Shown here: positions 42,798 to 61,030 of the stretch, one piece after another
Layout: each line of letters starts with the position of its first letter
Position numbering within the stretch: position 1 is the stretch's first letter
Assembly (NCBI RefSeq): GCF_964355755.1
Contig: NC_092670.1
Coordinates: forward strand, 35,947,795 to 36,011,794
Source of the DNA: Antedon mediterranea
Lineage: Eukaryota; Echinodermata; Crinoidea; Comatulida; Antedonidae
Reading direction: 5' to 3'
Length of the DNA stretch: 64,000 nucleotides
Program-made: the position numbers and the translations under genes
The notes under the pieces: model-generated
Told to the model about the DNA's origin: nothing
The model's input: only the letters and a program-made list of their open reading frames with translations
Databases searched by the model: none

Positions 42798-42825
42798 ATC
42801 ATGGAGGTATTTATACCTCCATGAT
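42798..42825. repeat. Short palindrome ATCATGGAGGTAT / ATACCTCCATGAT
   Basis: Perfect 13-bp arms with a TT spacer. A near-identical hairpin is at 61691-61720. Confidence 0.85.
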
Positions 42826-43131
42826 ACAATATAGGCCTAGAATTTAGAATAAACATAAATATATTTAACTGTATTTGAGTTAATAATTATTTTCCAGTAC
42901 AGCCAGGGACCTGTGTCAGTTGAGTAAAAGTGTAAATTGTAATGATTCCAGCACCTGCAAGAGCAATCTGAGCGCATTTACTTCAGTGTTACATTGAACA
43001 AATAAAAATCAACTTTACAGAAAAAAGAAGTTGTCCAAATTGCAAGACACAGTTTGGTAGAAAAAAAGGGATCGTTAAGCGAAAAGAAGTGATAAAAATC
43101 ATTGACAAAAAACTAATAGACATGACAGATT

Positions 43132-50223
<7,092 letters not shown>

Positions 50224-50480
50224 TCCTGGAGATCTTTCAAATCTAATTTATACATACATTATTAAGTATTACGAGAGTTCTAGTCATGGTCCATCCTAGA
50301 AGTGACAATATAGAGATGGAATGCATGTGGACATCTGGTTGGATTTGAACACAAGACTGGTAACCAATCATTTTGAACAACAAGCTACAATGACAACTTC
50401 AGGACTGAACAAAGTATTCCCTTAATATGGCTTCCCATGAACATAAAAATATTATTAAAGTAAAATATTACTGTATTTAT

Positions 50481-52206
50481 TTAATACCAATCTTCAAATA
50501 CTTCATCAATATTAATATTAACATCAAAATTCTGATTCTTAGTAACATAATTCTCCTTATCACTTCTTGTGTTTGGATTAGAGTAAACAGATTCAGTAAC
50601 CATTTTATTTAAGCCTAATGCTTCAGCTGTGTTTGTAACACCCTCATCAGAGCCATCATCATCATTGTCAGAGCTATCAGAAACATTGCCAAAGTTGCTC
50701 TGGTTGGTGTCCATAAATTGTGACCACTTACTGCTGGTTGCTTTTGGAGTATTATTCATGGAATGTTTTTGTGACACTGACAGATTGTTATTAGAAGAAA
50801 TAGAAAATATGTTTATTTTTTGTGACATATTTTTGTTGGAAGAATCTATGTTTCTCTTTTGTATTATTTTATTGTGATTGTTCGCATCAGTTTGGTAACT
50901 GTCAAACAATTCTTCCTGCTTGGCAATCGCCTCTTGGCTGGGAAGTACAGAAGTCAGCGATGTGTCTGCCGAAACATGTTGATGATTAAATTCTTGTTTG
51001 GCACCGAAGGAGCTATTTTTGTTATTTGAATTGAATGTTTTTGAATAATTATGCTTTTCTTGATCTCTTACTTGGTAAGGCTGAAAAAAAATATATTATT
51101 TGATACAAAAAAATGTGTATACTGTAGTGTAATTATTCTGTATTGTGTAAATACTGTACTTCACCAACCATTAAAGGACCATGAGGGTTTTTTTTGTGCA
51201 CAGGCTTAGAGATGGGTTTCAGGGGTCGGTGTCATATTCAAATGGAATAGAAGGTGGGAAGGAGTCATTTAAAAACAATTAGGGGCACTTGAGGGACAGG
51301 TTTATGGAAATTGCAAACATACACGCATGAATTTAGCTCAAAATGTTGGGTGTTTTTTACGAAACAAATTAAATACCATAATGCACACACACCTTAAATT
51401 TACAATTTTTATTTCTTTTTTCAGCTTTCCACTTTTGGCTTTTAAATTTTCTTGATTCTTTTTCTTCTCTCAACATTACATCTCTATCAGTAGTAAACCT
51501 CAAATCATCATTTTTGCTACCAACATTTAAACTATCAGTATCATCCTCCTCTAAGAACTGGTTCCACTTAGAGGATGCTGGCTCCGAAGATGATGCAAGT
51601 GGCAGCTCTGTTGTGGGTTCTATCCAGGTGGGTTCAAATTCATTTGGTGGTTCATCAGTATCTATAGGAGTTGCTAAAGTCATTTTGTGCATGTTTAAAC
51701 TCTGGACTAACTTGCGGCAATCTGCACCAGAACCACGTCCATATACCTTAAAAAATAAAACGTCATAGTAATCAAAATTCAATAATAATAAATACTGTGG
51801 GGAGCTGCTTTCACATCGATATCTACAGTGGAAACTTCAGTATTAGCCCTTCAGAATTGTCGCGTGTGGTGTAAAAACCCACTCAAGAGGTGGATTTTTC
51901 AATTACACTGATTTACCACAAGATAAAGAGAGATTTGACAATACTTGTGTAAAAAGATGCATGTAATATGACCTTTAAGGTCACCTTGCTGGGAAAATTT
52001 ATTTGTAGTCCCAAGAGCAATTTAGGTTGACACGTAATTATGTTTAAAGTCCGAACACAACCTATGTTGCAAGGTGCACGCGGTACCTTCTTTATTGATT
52101 GCTTAGCGGCACACATCTTGCATGCCCACTTTGGATTCTTCTTCACCTGCTGGACTTGAAATGTTTGACAGTCATAGCAACAAACCGCTTGGAAAATTTG
52201 AGGCAT
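50481..52206 (-). CDS. MRNIP: MRN complex-interacting protein (three exons)
   Basis: Exons: 52206-52087, 51746-51393, 51080-50481; 357 residues, similar to the 343 of human MRNIP. MRNIP binds the MRE11-RAD50-NBS1 complex and promotes the DNA-damage response. The N-terminus MPQIFQAVCCYDCQTFQVQQ and KWACKMCAAKQS gives two CxxC pairs as in the family, followed by GRGSGADCRKLVQSLN in exon 2. Repeated SSKWNQFL/SSKWSQFM words occur in exons 2 and 3, and the C-terminus is acidic-aromatic (NINIDEVFEDWY). A GTG two codons upstream extends the frame, but ATG 52206 is the proper start. It is convergent with RECQL copy 2 and head-to-head with the ABHD gene. Confidence 0.93.
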
Positions 52207-52903
52207 GATCACTAAGGCCTGATACTATGAATAAATCGATAAAATAATATTAATAGTTAGGTAGTAATAGTTTATTTACAATAAATTCATTTATTTATAT
52301 TTAAAATAATTTTGTTTGGTTTGAGTGGAGGAACAGCTCAGGAGGAGGTGTACTTTAGTCTAGTCCATGAAAGATGAAGGTATACCTTCGTACATGGCCA
52401 ATTAGGGTAGGCTAAACTTTAGGTCTATACTACTACTGTACACTATCTCTTCCTGCTAGAAGCAGTACTAGTAGTAGAGTCTACTCTAACTATTATTAGC
52501 CTATATTATTATTAGGCTATGCTAGGTGGATAGGCCTAAACTACTACTATGCTAGGCCTAACTAGCTTTAAAGTTATGGATGAATGAGCTTGGATTCTTC
52601 CTACTTTCCTTGACAATATCAAATCACAATAGCATATGTTGACTATATATTAATATGACATTTTATTATATTATTAATACTAAATTGTACTTGTATAAGT
52701 CTTGTACTCTGTCGATTCGGAAATTCAAAACAACATTTTTGTTTTTTCGCGGATTTATTTTGTTGCCAGAAAGTTTCACAATTTTCACTATATCTTTTAA
52801 CCAATCAGCGAATAGTATTTTCAGTTCTATTTCTGACAACACACAGATTTTCTTGTTGGCTAGCTTTTTCTAGGCCCTAGCCTAGGCTAGACTTTGCTAA
52901 GTT
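52207..52903. promoter_or_regulatory. Shared upstream region of MRNIP and the ABHD gene
   Basis: About 700 bp between divergent start codons. It contains CTAGGCCTA-rich low-complexity sequence at 52400-52570 and a CCAAT word at 52799 (AACCAATCAGCG). A bidirectional promoter is plausible, from position only. Confidence 0.4.
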
Positions 52904-55900
52904 ATGGATTCTAGTAATAAAAATGGAACATTTTCAAGGATTGCACAATGGACATGTTTATCAATAGCTATTTTATCAAGTGGTGGATACGCAATTTATT
53001 ATAAATTTAGAGTAGTGAAGGTAAGTTTGTCTCAAACCAATCTAGGCTAGGCCTAGCCCTAGCTAGGCCTCCAGCAGGGCCTAGCTAGGAGGTAGGGCGC
53101 GGGCGGCTAGGCCCGGCCACAGGCAAGACAGGCAGCACACACCGACCCACCGCACACAACAGGCAGGCAGGTTACACCTAAGTAACCTTTCTGGACTACA
53201 GGCTAGGCCTAGTACGTAGGAGGGCCTAGTAGTAGGCTTATAGTTATACCATTAGATTACTATGATAGCCTTCTTTAGGGATGTGGGTTATTATGGCAGC
53301 ACACGCCGACCCACCGCACACAACAGGCAGGCAGGCAGGTTACACCTAAGTAACCTTTCAGGACTACAGGCTAGGCCTAGCTAGTACGTAGGAGGGCCTA
53401 GTAGGCATAGGCCTATACCATTACTATGAGATGATAGCCTTTAGGGATGTGGGTTATTATGTTTTATTAAAATTATTCACAGTTAATTTATTCATTATCA
53501 TCTTATCTCTCTCTATCGTAATGAATTCTAGAAACAAAAATACTGTATTAATATTATTATTATTAATAATTTTGTGAATTTCAGAAACCAGGAATTTATA
53601 CCAGCCCTCAATTTCGACAGTTCTTGCTTTCTCATTGTTCAAGCTTGAACAAGGAGTATTGGCCAACAGCATGGTGTGTTGGAGGTCGTCTACAAACCAT
53701 AGCACGGGTCCTTTTTCAGTCAAGACCACAACAGCCATACAGAGTGTAAGTTTATGAGTGCTATGGTACTTTATCTGTATTTAAATAAAAAAGGAAATCC
53801 GCATCAAGGAGCAGTTGAAGAAATTTTTTTATCTCTAAAACATGTATATTTTAATAATGCATTATTTAAAATCATTTCAGAGTAGCCTATATATGTATTT
53901 TCATATGCTACACATTGCAAAAATTAGAATAAAATTTCTATAAATTAATTTAGACTTTTACCATTTTAACACATTAGTGTCAACTTATTTGTAAGAAGTA
54001 ATGAAAAAAAGGGGAAAAATGAGTGGAAATAATAAAGACTAAAAAAAACATTTACACAGCAATTAATTGTCAACATTTATGGTGAAAATTTATAAATAAT
54101 GTTTGTTTTTGCAGAGAGTTGGTACCAACCCCAGATGGAGGCGAGTTTAGCCTACACTGGGTAGACAATGAAGCACATGGTAATCAGTACCACAAGAAAG
54201 CCAGACCAACCGTCATTATTCTTCCAGGACTAACAGGTATTTCACGTTCCTATGGAAAGACTGGCTCAATTCAGTGAGCATTGATCCAGTGTGAGTGTCA
54301 AAGCGGTTAGACAGTGGAACTGTGATACCTTGCCATAACATCAGCACGGGTTCTAGCCTCACTCGCTGCATGGTTCTGGTGGTAGAACGAGTCTTCTCGA
54401 TAACGGCTATAAACCGTAGTTCCAGTGGACACATCTGGCTCATGTGCACTTTAAAGAACCTAGTACATTTTTTTTAGAAAAATAGGGGTTACTAGTATAC
54501 ACACAGCCACTGTCACACGTAGACAGTTATCCTAACTCATCATGAGGGCCCCTTGATTGTCAGCATATGCTGTTTTTAGGGTCACCCTCTAAATAAGATT
54601 CAACAAATAAAAATACTTTTATACAGGCTAAATTAAATTGCTTGAATGCATCAACTTATTTAATTTGGTCATTGTGTCTGCCTCCCCTACAGTACCTCCA
54701 ACTTTAAAAAAATCAATGTATTACTGTTTATTGTTAAGACAACATTTATATAATTGTTTTCTGTTGCCAGGCTACAATCGTTGACAATTTACAATTTTAT
54801 TTAAAAAAAATGAAATTGCTTGAATGCATCAACTCGTTTAATTTGGTCTTTTAGTCATTGTGTCTCCTCCCCTACCCATAACTCAATGTATTCCTGTTGA
54901 TTTTATATTAGCATGACATTTATGTTTTCTGTTGAATTGCTAGGCTACAGTCGATGTGGGTATGTTTTACATATGGTGGACTCGGTCGTTAAGCTTGGAT
55001 ATAGAGCTGTTGTATTTCATAATAGGGGTTTAGGTGGTGCAAAATTAAAGGTAAGACATTTAGATTAATAGGAACACAGATTTTAATTTTTCTATAGCAC
55101 ATAATCTGTACTATAATGAAAATAGTAAACATTGATTTTCAGGAAAATTTAATATTGTTCAGGTCACAAAAGCTTATTTATATTAAAATCTGAATTACCT
55201 GTTTCTTCATGAGATATTAAATAGCACGCCTTCTGTATTCTTTTAACATAAACCGAAATATCAAGTAGTGAGCCCTCCCTCTCCAAATATAGTTTTCTCT
55301 GATATATTTTGCCAAGTACTTCACTCATTTTCTGAGTGCTTTTCATCTGTTTATGTTGTCTGCTTTAGACGCCATATACGTTTTCTGCGGCGTATACGGA
55401 AGATTTCAATATAGCTGTGAAACGTGTGAAAGAACATCTACCCGAAGCACCTCTGATGGCTGCTGGAACATCACTCGGAGGGTTAGTATCATGAATGCAT
55501 TTTTTAAATCAATCTCAAAGATGTGTAAAGTATACCGAGTTGGTTTGTACCCTCTTAAGCTCTGTCTACGCTATCAAACTAGTTTGACAAAAAAGTATGA
55601 TGTGCCCAAATATGGTAGTGATATGCTCAAATATGGTAGTTATATGCTCAAATATGGTAGTGATATGACATCATCATGTCCATATATAGGCACATCACAT
55701 TTAATACTGTAGTGTACAGTAGATAGAGCTTAAAACATGCACCAAACTTGGTATGCAATTCACTTTAAAAAAAAACAGTTTGGCACACATGGCGTGTCAT
55801 AACTATAGTAGTATACTTGAGCTGGATAGTTTCGGAGGGAAAAATGAAATGCCTGCTGGTAGCGTTGTATGTTACAGACAGTAACTACTAAAGTTGGTTA

Positions 55901-57806
55901 TCATAAGACACTATGTCACAAAAAATGGTGTCATATCACTACCATATTTGGGTATATCACTACCATATATTTGGGCACATCAAACTTTTTTGTCAAACTA
56001 GTTTGATAGTGCAGACAGACCTTTAGAATATTTAATTGTTAATTTGTATATGTGTGTATGCTTTACTACCATTACTTATTTTTAAAGTGGTCTTGTTTTA
56101 TTCTAATTTATTCCTCATTTAAATAACTGTTTTCTTTAAATTAGGATGATTTTATTCAACTACCTTGCCAAGCACGGCGAACAAACACAATTAAATGCTG
56201 CGTTTACCGTCTCAACACCTTGGAACGTGTTTGAATCTACAAAAAATATCGAACGACCAATCAATCGTATACTTTTAAACTCTCACTTGGCACGTAATCT
56301 ACGCAAGGGGGTGAAAGAGTAAGTGGTTTATCCTTTGTTTCTTCAATTACTGTATAATATACTATGTATACAACACTACAGTACAGTTATAATTAATGTA
56401 TTTTCAGTTGATATATAATTAACAATTTTGTGACTGCTTTCCTAAAATTTAAGTAGATAATGCATTGTAATTTAAATACTGTATCTGTACTATTTTTTTC
56501 TAGTCATATAACAATGTTTGAAAAACATTATGATCCAGAAATTTCATTAGCATTAAAGGTAATGATGATTTATTTATTATTTTACCTTGTCAAAGGGAAT
56601 GGTATTAAATGGTGCTGAAGTTGAGCACTTTGAAAAAGGTTTTCTATAGGCAGTTTCAATCGTGTCTCTAGTGTGAAGTTGTCTATCGGCATGGTCAATC
56701 ATGTGTCTAGTGTAAGGTTGTCTATCGCCATGGTCAATCATGTGTCTAGTGTAAAGTTGTCTATCGGCATGGTCAATCGTGTGTCTGGTGTAAAGTTTTC
56801 TATCTGCATGGACGACATTAAAAACAATTTAGACAAACAATTGACCATTGCCGATAGAAAACCATGAATTTGGCGCATGACACACATGCCATGTACTATC
56901 AGCACAGTCAGTTTTGTCTATAAAACTTTCATTTGCAAGCTGACCATGCCGATAGCCTGTTTCTGAATGTGGATAAAAACAAATTCCTAGAATAAGGCTT
57001 CCAATGGTGTGTTAATGATAGGGCTGTTTATTTGATTTTGTAGGCTAACACGATAAGAGAGTTTGACAGTAAATTTACAACCAAGGTGTTTGGCTATGAG
57101 AATGTTAACCAGTACTACGAAGATGCTTGTCTACACAACAAGGTCCAGGATGTTAAGATCCCAACCGTCTGTCTAAATGCTGGTGATGACCCTATCTCAC
57201 CTATGCATGGTAGGTTTATCTAAAAGTCTCAGCACTCTGGCCAGACCTGTCTGACACTCAGAATTTCAACCAGCATAAAGAGGCTCCTGGCTCCATTTTT
57301 TTTCATGCTAAAAGCTCAATATTTTGTATCAAATTTTAATGTGCAGATTAGAGATGTATAAGCTTAAGCCCATTTTAAACTGAGATCTTATTGGCATTTC
57401 ATGAGCTGTTTATAAAATAACGATCTTGCTTAAAATGACCAAGTTCACAATTCCCATGTAGAAAAAATAGAAGATGAGCTACTCTGAAGAATAATGTATT
57501 ACATATATTTATTTTATAATTTTTAATAAATAAATAATTTATACTATAGGTCCATGATTATACTACAGTATTATAGTATAAATTTAATGTATTAAATTTG
57601 TGGATTTTTTTTACATTCTAGCCCTTCCAATTTCTGCTACGGCACAACAAGACAATGTCGCCTTAGTTGTTACACACTATGGTGGTCACCTTGGTTTTCT
57701 AAACAGCTTTTGGCCTAGAGGTAAAACGTTATGGCATACAATATTTTCAGAAGTTGTAGACGCATTCTTTCAAAGAGGAATTGTTGAGTTTAGGAGAAAT
57801 CGATGA
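52904..57806 (+). CDS. ABHD1/ABHD3-type alpha/beta hydrolase (nine exons)
   Basis: Exons: 52904-53020, 53585-53745, 54115-54236, 54944-55050, 55369-55481, 56145-56318, 56504-56558, 57044-57209, 57622-57806; 1200 nt, 399 residues (human ABHD3 has 409). ABHD3 is a membrane phospholipase acting on medium-chain and oxidised phosphatidylcholines. A single N-terminal membrane segment (SIAILSSGGYAIYY) is followed by DGGEFSLHWVDN and VIILPGLTG. The nucleophile elbow GTSLGG lies near Ser204, the acid in NAGDDPISP near 331 and the histidine in THYGGHLGF near 361, so the triad is complete. ABHD1 and ABHD3 cannot be told apart by eye, so no symbol is given. Introns contain two MITEs, a 160-bp duplication and a 39-bp minisatellite. 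Confidence 0.93.
53137..53430. repeat. Tandem duplication of about 160 bp in ABHD intron 1
   Basis: The block beginning CACCGACCCACCGCACACAA and running through GGTTACACCTAAGTAACC and GTACGTAGGAGGGCCTAG occurs twice, starting near 53140 and 53300. The surrounding DNA is CTAGGCC-rich. Confidence 0.9.
54290..54480. repeat. SINE-like dispersed repeat in ABHD intron 3
   Basis: Contains GATAACGGCTATAAACCGTA, then CCAGTGGACACATCTGGCTC and ATGTGCACTTTAAAGAACCT. I recall this style from short repeats in marine invertebrates but cannot name the family. Confidence 0.35.
55555..55733. mobile_element. MITE copy 7, ABHD intron 5
   Basis: Starts TAAGCTCTGTCTACGCTATC and ends CAGTAGATAGAGCTTAA. The inner word CTCAAATATGGTAGTGATATG is triplicated here, showing internal expansion. 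Confidence 0.85.
55906..56024. mobile_element. MITE copy 8, ABHD intron 5
   Basis: Contains TATGTCACAAAAAATGGTGT, then repeated TATCACTACCATAT words and the end AAACTAGTTTGATAGTGCAG. Opposite orientation to copy 7, 170 bp away; the left terminus is degraded. Confidence 0.75.
56650..56815. repeat. 39-bp minisatellite, about four units, in ABHD intron 7
   Basis: The unit is AGTGTAAAGTTGTCTATCGG followed by CATGGTCAATCATGTGTCT. Inverted partial copies (GACCATTGCCGATAGAAAAC, GACCATGCCGATAGCCTG) follow at 56840-56960. Confidence 0.9.
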
Positions 57807-59347
57807 CATTTTCTATGTAAAGTATCACATTTTATCAAAAATATAACAAGTTCAAAATATGGCAATTTTGGAGAGGGAATTAATTGCTTTTGGAGAGGGA
57901 ATTGCTCTATGGAGTTAGTATTTATTAAAGACTTGCCTAAATTGTTGACCATAATCAATTTTGTAATCAATGTTTTCGTTAAAAAATGTGCTATTCGTTT
58001 TGACAATACAGTATTGATTTAAACCAAAATGTAGGATACCTCCACCATTTAACATGTTATATTTAGATTAATATACAGTACAATTGAATGGACATTACAA
58101 ACTGCATTGTGCTAATACTATAGCACTACTAACCTGGTTGTTGCACCCTTTAAGCTTGGTTCCCACTAGCGACGCAACGTAATGCAACCTACAGGCTACA
58201 AATGCCCTTAATTGTGTTTGCCCCTGCCTGCGTGAAATCAAACCTGCTTGTTGCGAGTTCACGTTCTATGTGCCGTAGACTTTAACCTGGTTAACCCTGC
58301 GTATCTTTGAAATACGCACTGTACTATATTTTCTAGTATTCTTTTGCCTTGCGTCGTTGCATGATTTGATTTCTCATAGCGATGTTTGCAGGACTGTTAC
58401 GTCGTTAGTTCCCACTTTTGATTACGCAATACAACACCTTGCGTCGCTGCGTTCTAGTGGGAACCGCTCTTTAGTCTATAGCGTGTAACATAGAGGTTTC
58501 ATTTAGTATAGCGATGATTGCCATAGAATTAGCATGTAAATGTAACAAGTCTGAATGATTATTACTGGAATGTGGCAATAATGTGTGTGTCAGGACAGAT
58601 ATACTAGTTAGCTAGATTAGTTTACTTGATTGTAGTTTAAATGAATTGGAATATAATAGATCAGATGGAATGTGTACTAATTGGAAAAAGATAGCACTAT
58701 ATATGTACTACATCATGCTGAAAAGGCCTGGGATGAATTTTGTTAAATAGTGCATACTATTGCACGCCATGTGACCCACAATAATCCAATCAAATGACAG
58801 AAATTTATTTAGGCGTTATATTATATTGTGGTTATTGAAAGTTTAAAGAATTTTTTTGTGATCTATACAATACAATTTATTTTTCTTTTGGAATAAGACA
58901 AGACATACAATACAAGCTATTCAACTTATTATCATCAACAGTATTCATAAAAACATTGATTGTAAAGATCATTCTAATGTACTAGTACTGTACACACTAT
59001 TGTTTAGTATTGTTCAATGTCAATTAAACAGCAGTTATTATGAGCTTCTTGTCTTTCCTTTGGTACACCAAAGCGATTTCTTTTTCTTGACATCGCTTAA
59101 ACACATCTACAGATTACGTCAGTAAGTCATTGGGTTTCCTTTATAATGTATTGAGATTTATGCCTTGTTCTGTAAAATAAACGGCTACTCAGTCAGTTCC
59201 TGGTGCTGTATCTAAGTAACCTTCCATAATACAGGCACACATGTATATGTGATAAATATGACATGCTGTATTATGGAATTTGCCATGATACTGCACAAAT
59301 ACATGTGGAGATATGAGAATTTACATTTAACATCTGGAACTGACTGT
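57807..59347. other. Intergenic region between convergent ABHD and GEMIN7 genes
   Basis: Apart from the 320-bp inverted-repeat element, this holds AT-rich 3' flanks of both genes. No supported gene. Confidence 0.5.
58149..58470. mobile_element. Terminal-inverted-repeat element (MITE-like) of about 320 bp
   Basis: The left end reads GGTTCCCACTAGCGACGCAA. The reverse complement of the right end reads GCGGTTCCCACTAGAACGCA and then GCGACGCAAGG. No coding sequence inside. It lies between the ABHD gene and GEMIN7. Confidence 0.8.
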
Positions 59348-59617
59348 TCAATCAAGTTTATCCATCTGAAATTCACAAGATACAATATCTGTACATCTTA
59401 ACAGGGCTTCTGATTGGACACCAATTGGTGTTTTCAATTCTGACACATGGAAGTTTAAAATGTCCTTGTCACTGCCCTTAAACACGCCGGACACAACTGT
59501 GCCTCCATGAAGTGAGAAATCTACACTTTTCTTATTCATTCCAACAATTACTTCAAGAAAACGTCTACGAAGAAATGATCTGCCGTCTTGCTCTTCAATC
59601 GCAGCTGGAGGATCCAT
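59348..59617 (-). CDS. GEMIN7: Gem-associated protein 7
   Basis: A single exon of 89 codons starting at ATG 59617 (MDPPAAIEEQDG). GEMIN7 is an Sm-like subunit of the SMN complex, which loads Sm proteins on spliceosomal snRNAs in the cytoplasm. The Sm-fold core reads RRRFLEVIVGMNKKSVDFSL, then HGGTVVSGVFKGSDKDILNF, and the signature HVSELKTPIGVQSEALLRCT is very close to the vertebrate protein. It is shorter than human GEMIN7 (131 residues) only by the variable N-terminal tail. A 5' untranslated exon could lie upstream. Confidence 0.92.
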   Translation of the reverse strand: MDPPAAIEEQDGRSFLRRRFLEVIVGMNKKSVDFSLHGGTVVSGVFKGSDKDILNFHVSELKTPIGVQSEALLRCTDIVSCEFQMDKLD

Positions 59618-59958
59618 TATTCACTTGGTCTTTAAATTAAACAAAAATTACGGTTCAAAATTTAAACAGAACTTTGTAATACAAAGATTTTTACTCTGGG
59701 TACCCGAGTCTAGGACTTACTCATTTTCTCCTCTTCTTCCTCCATCTGGACACTTGAGTAAAAAGTGCGATTTTTAAAGTACTACTCCTCCCTTATTAGT
59801 TGTAGTATTGAGCTGGGATTTGGCATGAATATACTACAGGGACATGTCCTCAAATCTATAGAGCCGGATTTTTAATTTTTTGTTAATTAATTTGTTTAAT
59901 TAAGAAGCCACAATGTGTGACACACACCACAGCGTTATGTAGTTATATGGTTATATGC

Positions 59959-60030
59959 GGATTCTTGGCGTAGTGGTTATCACGTTTGCTTAACACGCAG
60001 AAGGTACCTGGTTCGAGCCCGGACGAAACC
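59959..60030 (+). pseudogene. tRNA-Val(AAC)-like unit 1 (degenerate)
   Basis: Box A-like GCGTAGTGG, anticodon loop TTAACAC (AAC) and box B GGTTCGAGCCC are present, followed by a T run. The acceptor stem GGATTCT / CGAAACC pairs poorly and the T stem has a mismatch, so it may be a pseudogene. Confidence 0.6.
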
Positions 60031-60237
60031 TTTTTTTTAAACGTTATGGTGAAAAGTACTCTATATGATAATTATACACAGTATATCTTATTTTTATTAT
60101 TTTTTAAATACTTATTTTGTGTAATCGGTAATTATCACTTTTACACATGTTTATTTTTCTTTGTGCTTATTACCATATTTATTTGTAATTTAAATGGATT
60201 AAAAACCTTTCTGTAACCCACATTTTTAGTGTAAGTG

Positions 60238-60308
60238 GTTTTCGTAGTGTAGTGGTTGTCGAGTCTGCTTAACACGCAGAAGGTCCCGGTTCGAGCCCTG
60301 GCGAAACC
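60238..60308 (+). tRNA. tRNA-Val(AAC), unit 2
   Basis: Box A TAGTGTAGTGG, anticodon stem-loop TCTGC-TTAACAC-GCAGA with anticodon AAC, box B GGTTCGAGCCC. The acceptor GTTTTCG / CGAAACC has one mismatch and the T stem CCCGG / CCTGG has one. Possibly functional. Confidence 0.65.
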
Positions 60309-60470
60309 TCGGGTTTCTTTTACTTTATGGTGAAATAACTGTATACGTCTGTATACAGCTTCTTTCGCTGTACCCCGAGTATTGCACATTCGTGGTTTTT
60401 TGTTAATTAATTTGTTTAATTAAGAAGCCACAATGTGTGACACACAACACAGCGTTATGTAGTTATATGC

Positions 60471-60542
60471 GGCTTCTTGGCGTAGTGGTTATCACGTTTG
60501 CTCAACACGCAGAAGGTACCTGGTTCGAGCCCGGGCTAAACC
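60471..60542 (+). pseudogene. tRNA-Val(AAC)-like unit 3 (degenerate)
   Basis: Duplicate of unit 1. The anticodon loop TCAACAC lacks the universal U33 and the acceptor GGCTTCT / CTAAACC does not pair well; box B is intact. Confidence 0.6.
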
Positions 60543-60752
60543 TTTTTTTTTAAACTTTATGGTGAAAAGTACTGTATACGCAATATGATAATTATACACA
60601 GTATATTTTATTATTATTTTTTTAAATACTTAATTTGTGTAATCGGTAATTATCACTTTTACACATGTTTATTTTGCTTTGTGCTTATTACCATTTATTT
60701 GTAATTTAAATGGATTAAAAAACTTTCTGTAACCCACAATTCTAATGTAAGA

Positions 60753-60823
60753 GGTTTCGTAGTGTAGTGGTTGTCAAGTCTGCGTAACACGCAGAAGGTC
60801 CCGGTTCGAGCCCTGGCGAAACC
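60753..60823 (+). tRNA. tRNA-Val(AAC), unit 4
   Basis: The acceptor GGTTTCG / CGAAACC pairs perfectly, box A is TAGTGTAGTGG and the anticodon stem TCTGC / GCAGA surrounds GTAACAC (anticodon AAC). The T stem has one mismatch, and there is a G at position 32 of the loop. The best tRNA candidate of the four. Confidence 0.7.
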
Positions 60824-61030
60824 TATTTTTCTTTAACTTTCTAACTGTATACGTCTGTATACAGCTTCTTTCGCTGTACCCCGAGTATTGCACATTCGTG
60901 CTTGTTTATGAATACATTTATGTTTTATGTTATGTTTATGTTATATAACTTTTTATTACTCGACGATCAGGTCCATATTGTGTGTACATTACAGTAATTT
61001 AATACAATTACATACTTATAACCGAAAGTA

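Larger units (their letters stand above)
59880..60905. repeat. Tandem duplication of about 515 bp containing tRNA-Val units
   Basis: Blocks 59880-60393 and 60402-60905 are near copies. Each begins TTAATTAATTTGTTTAATTA, holds one GGATTCTTGG-type and one GGTTTCG-type tRNA-like unit, and ends with TATACGTCTGTATACAGCTT and CCCCGAGTATTGCACATTCG. Confidence 0.92.

Noticed and set aside
53457-53738. 93-codon minus-strand frame
   Set aside because: Antisense to exon 2 of the ABHD gene.
60141-60389. 82-codon minus-strand frame over the tRNA cluster
   Set aside because: Overlaps a tRNA unit and duplicated spacer; no homology recognised.
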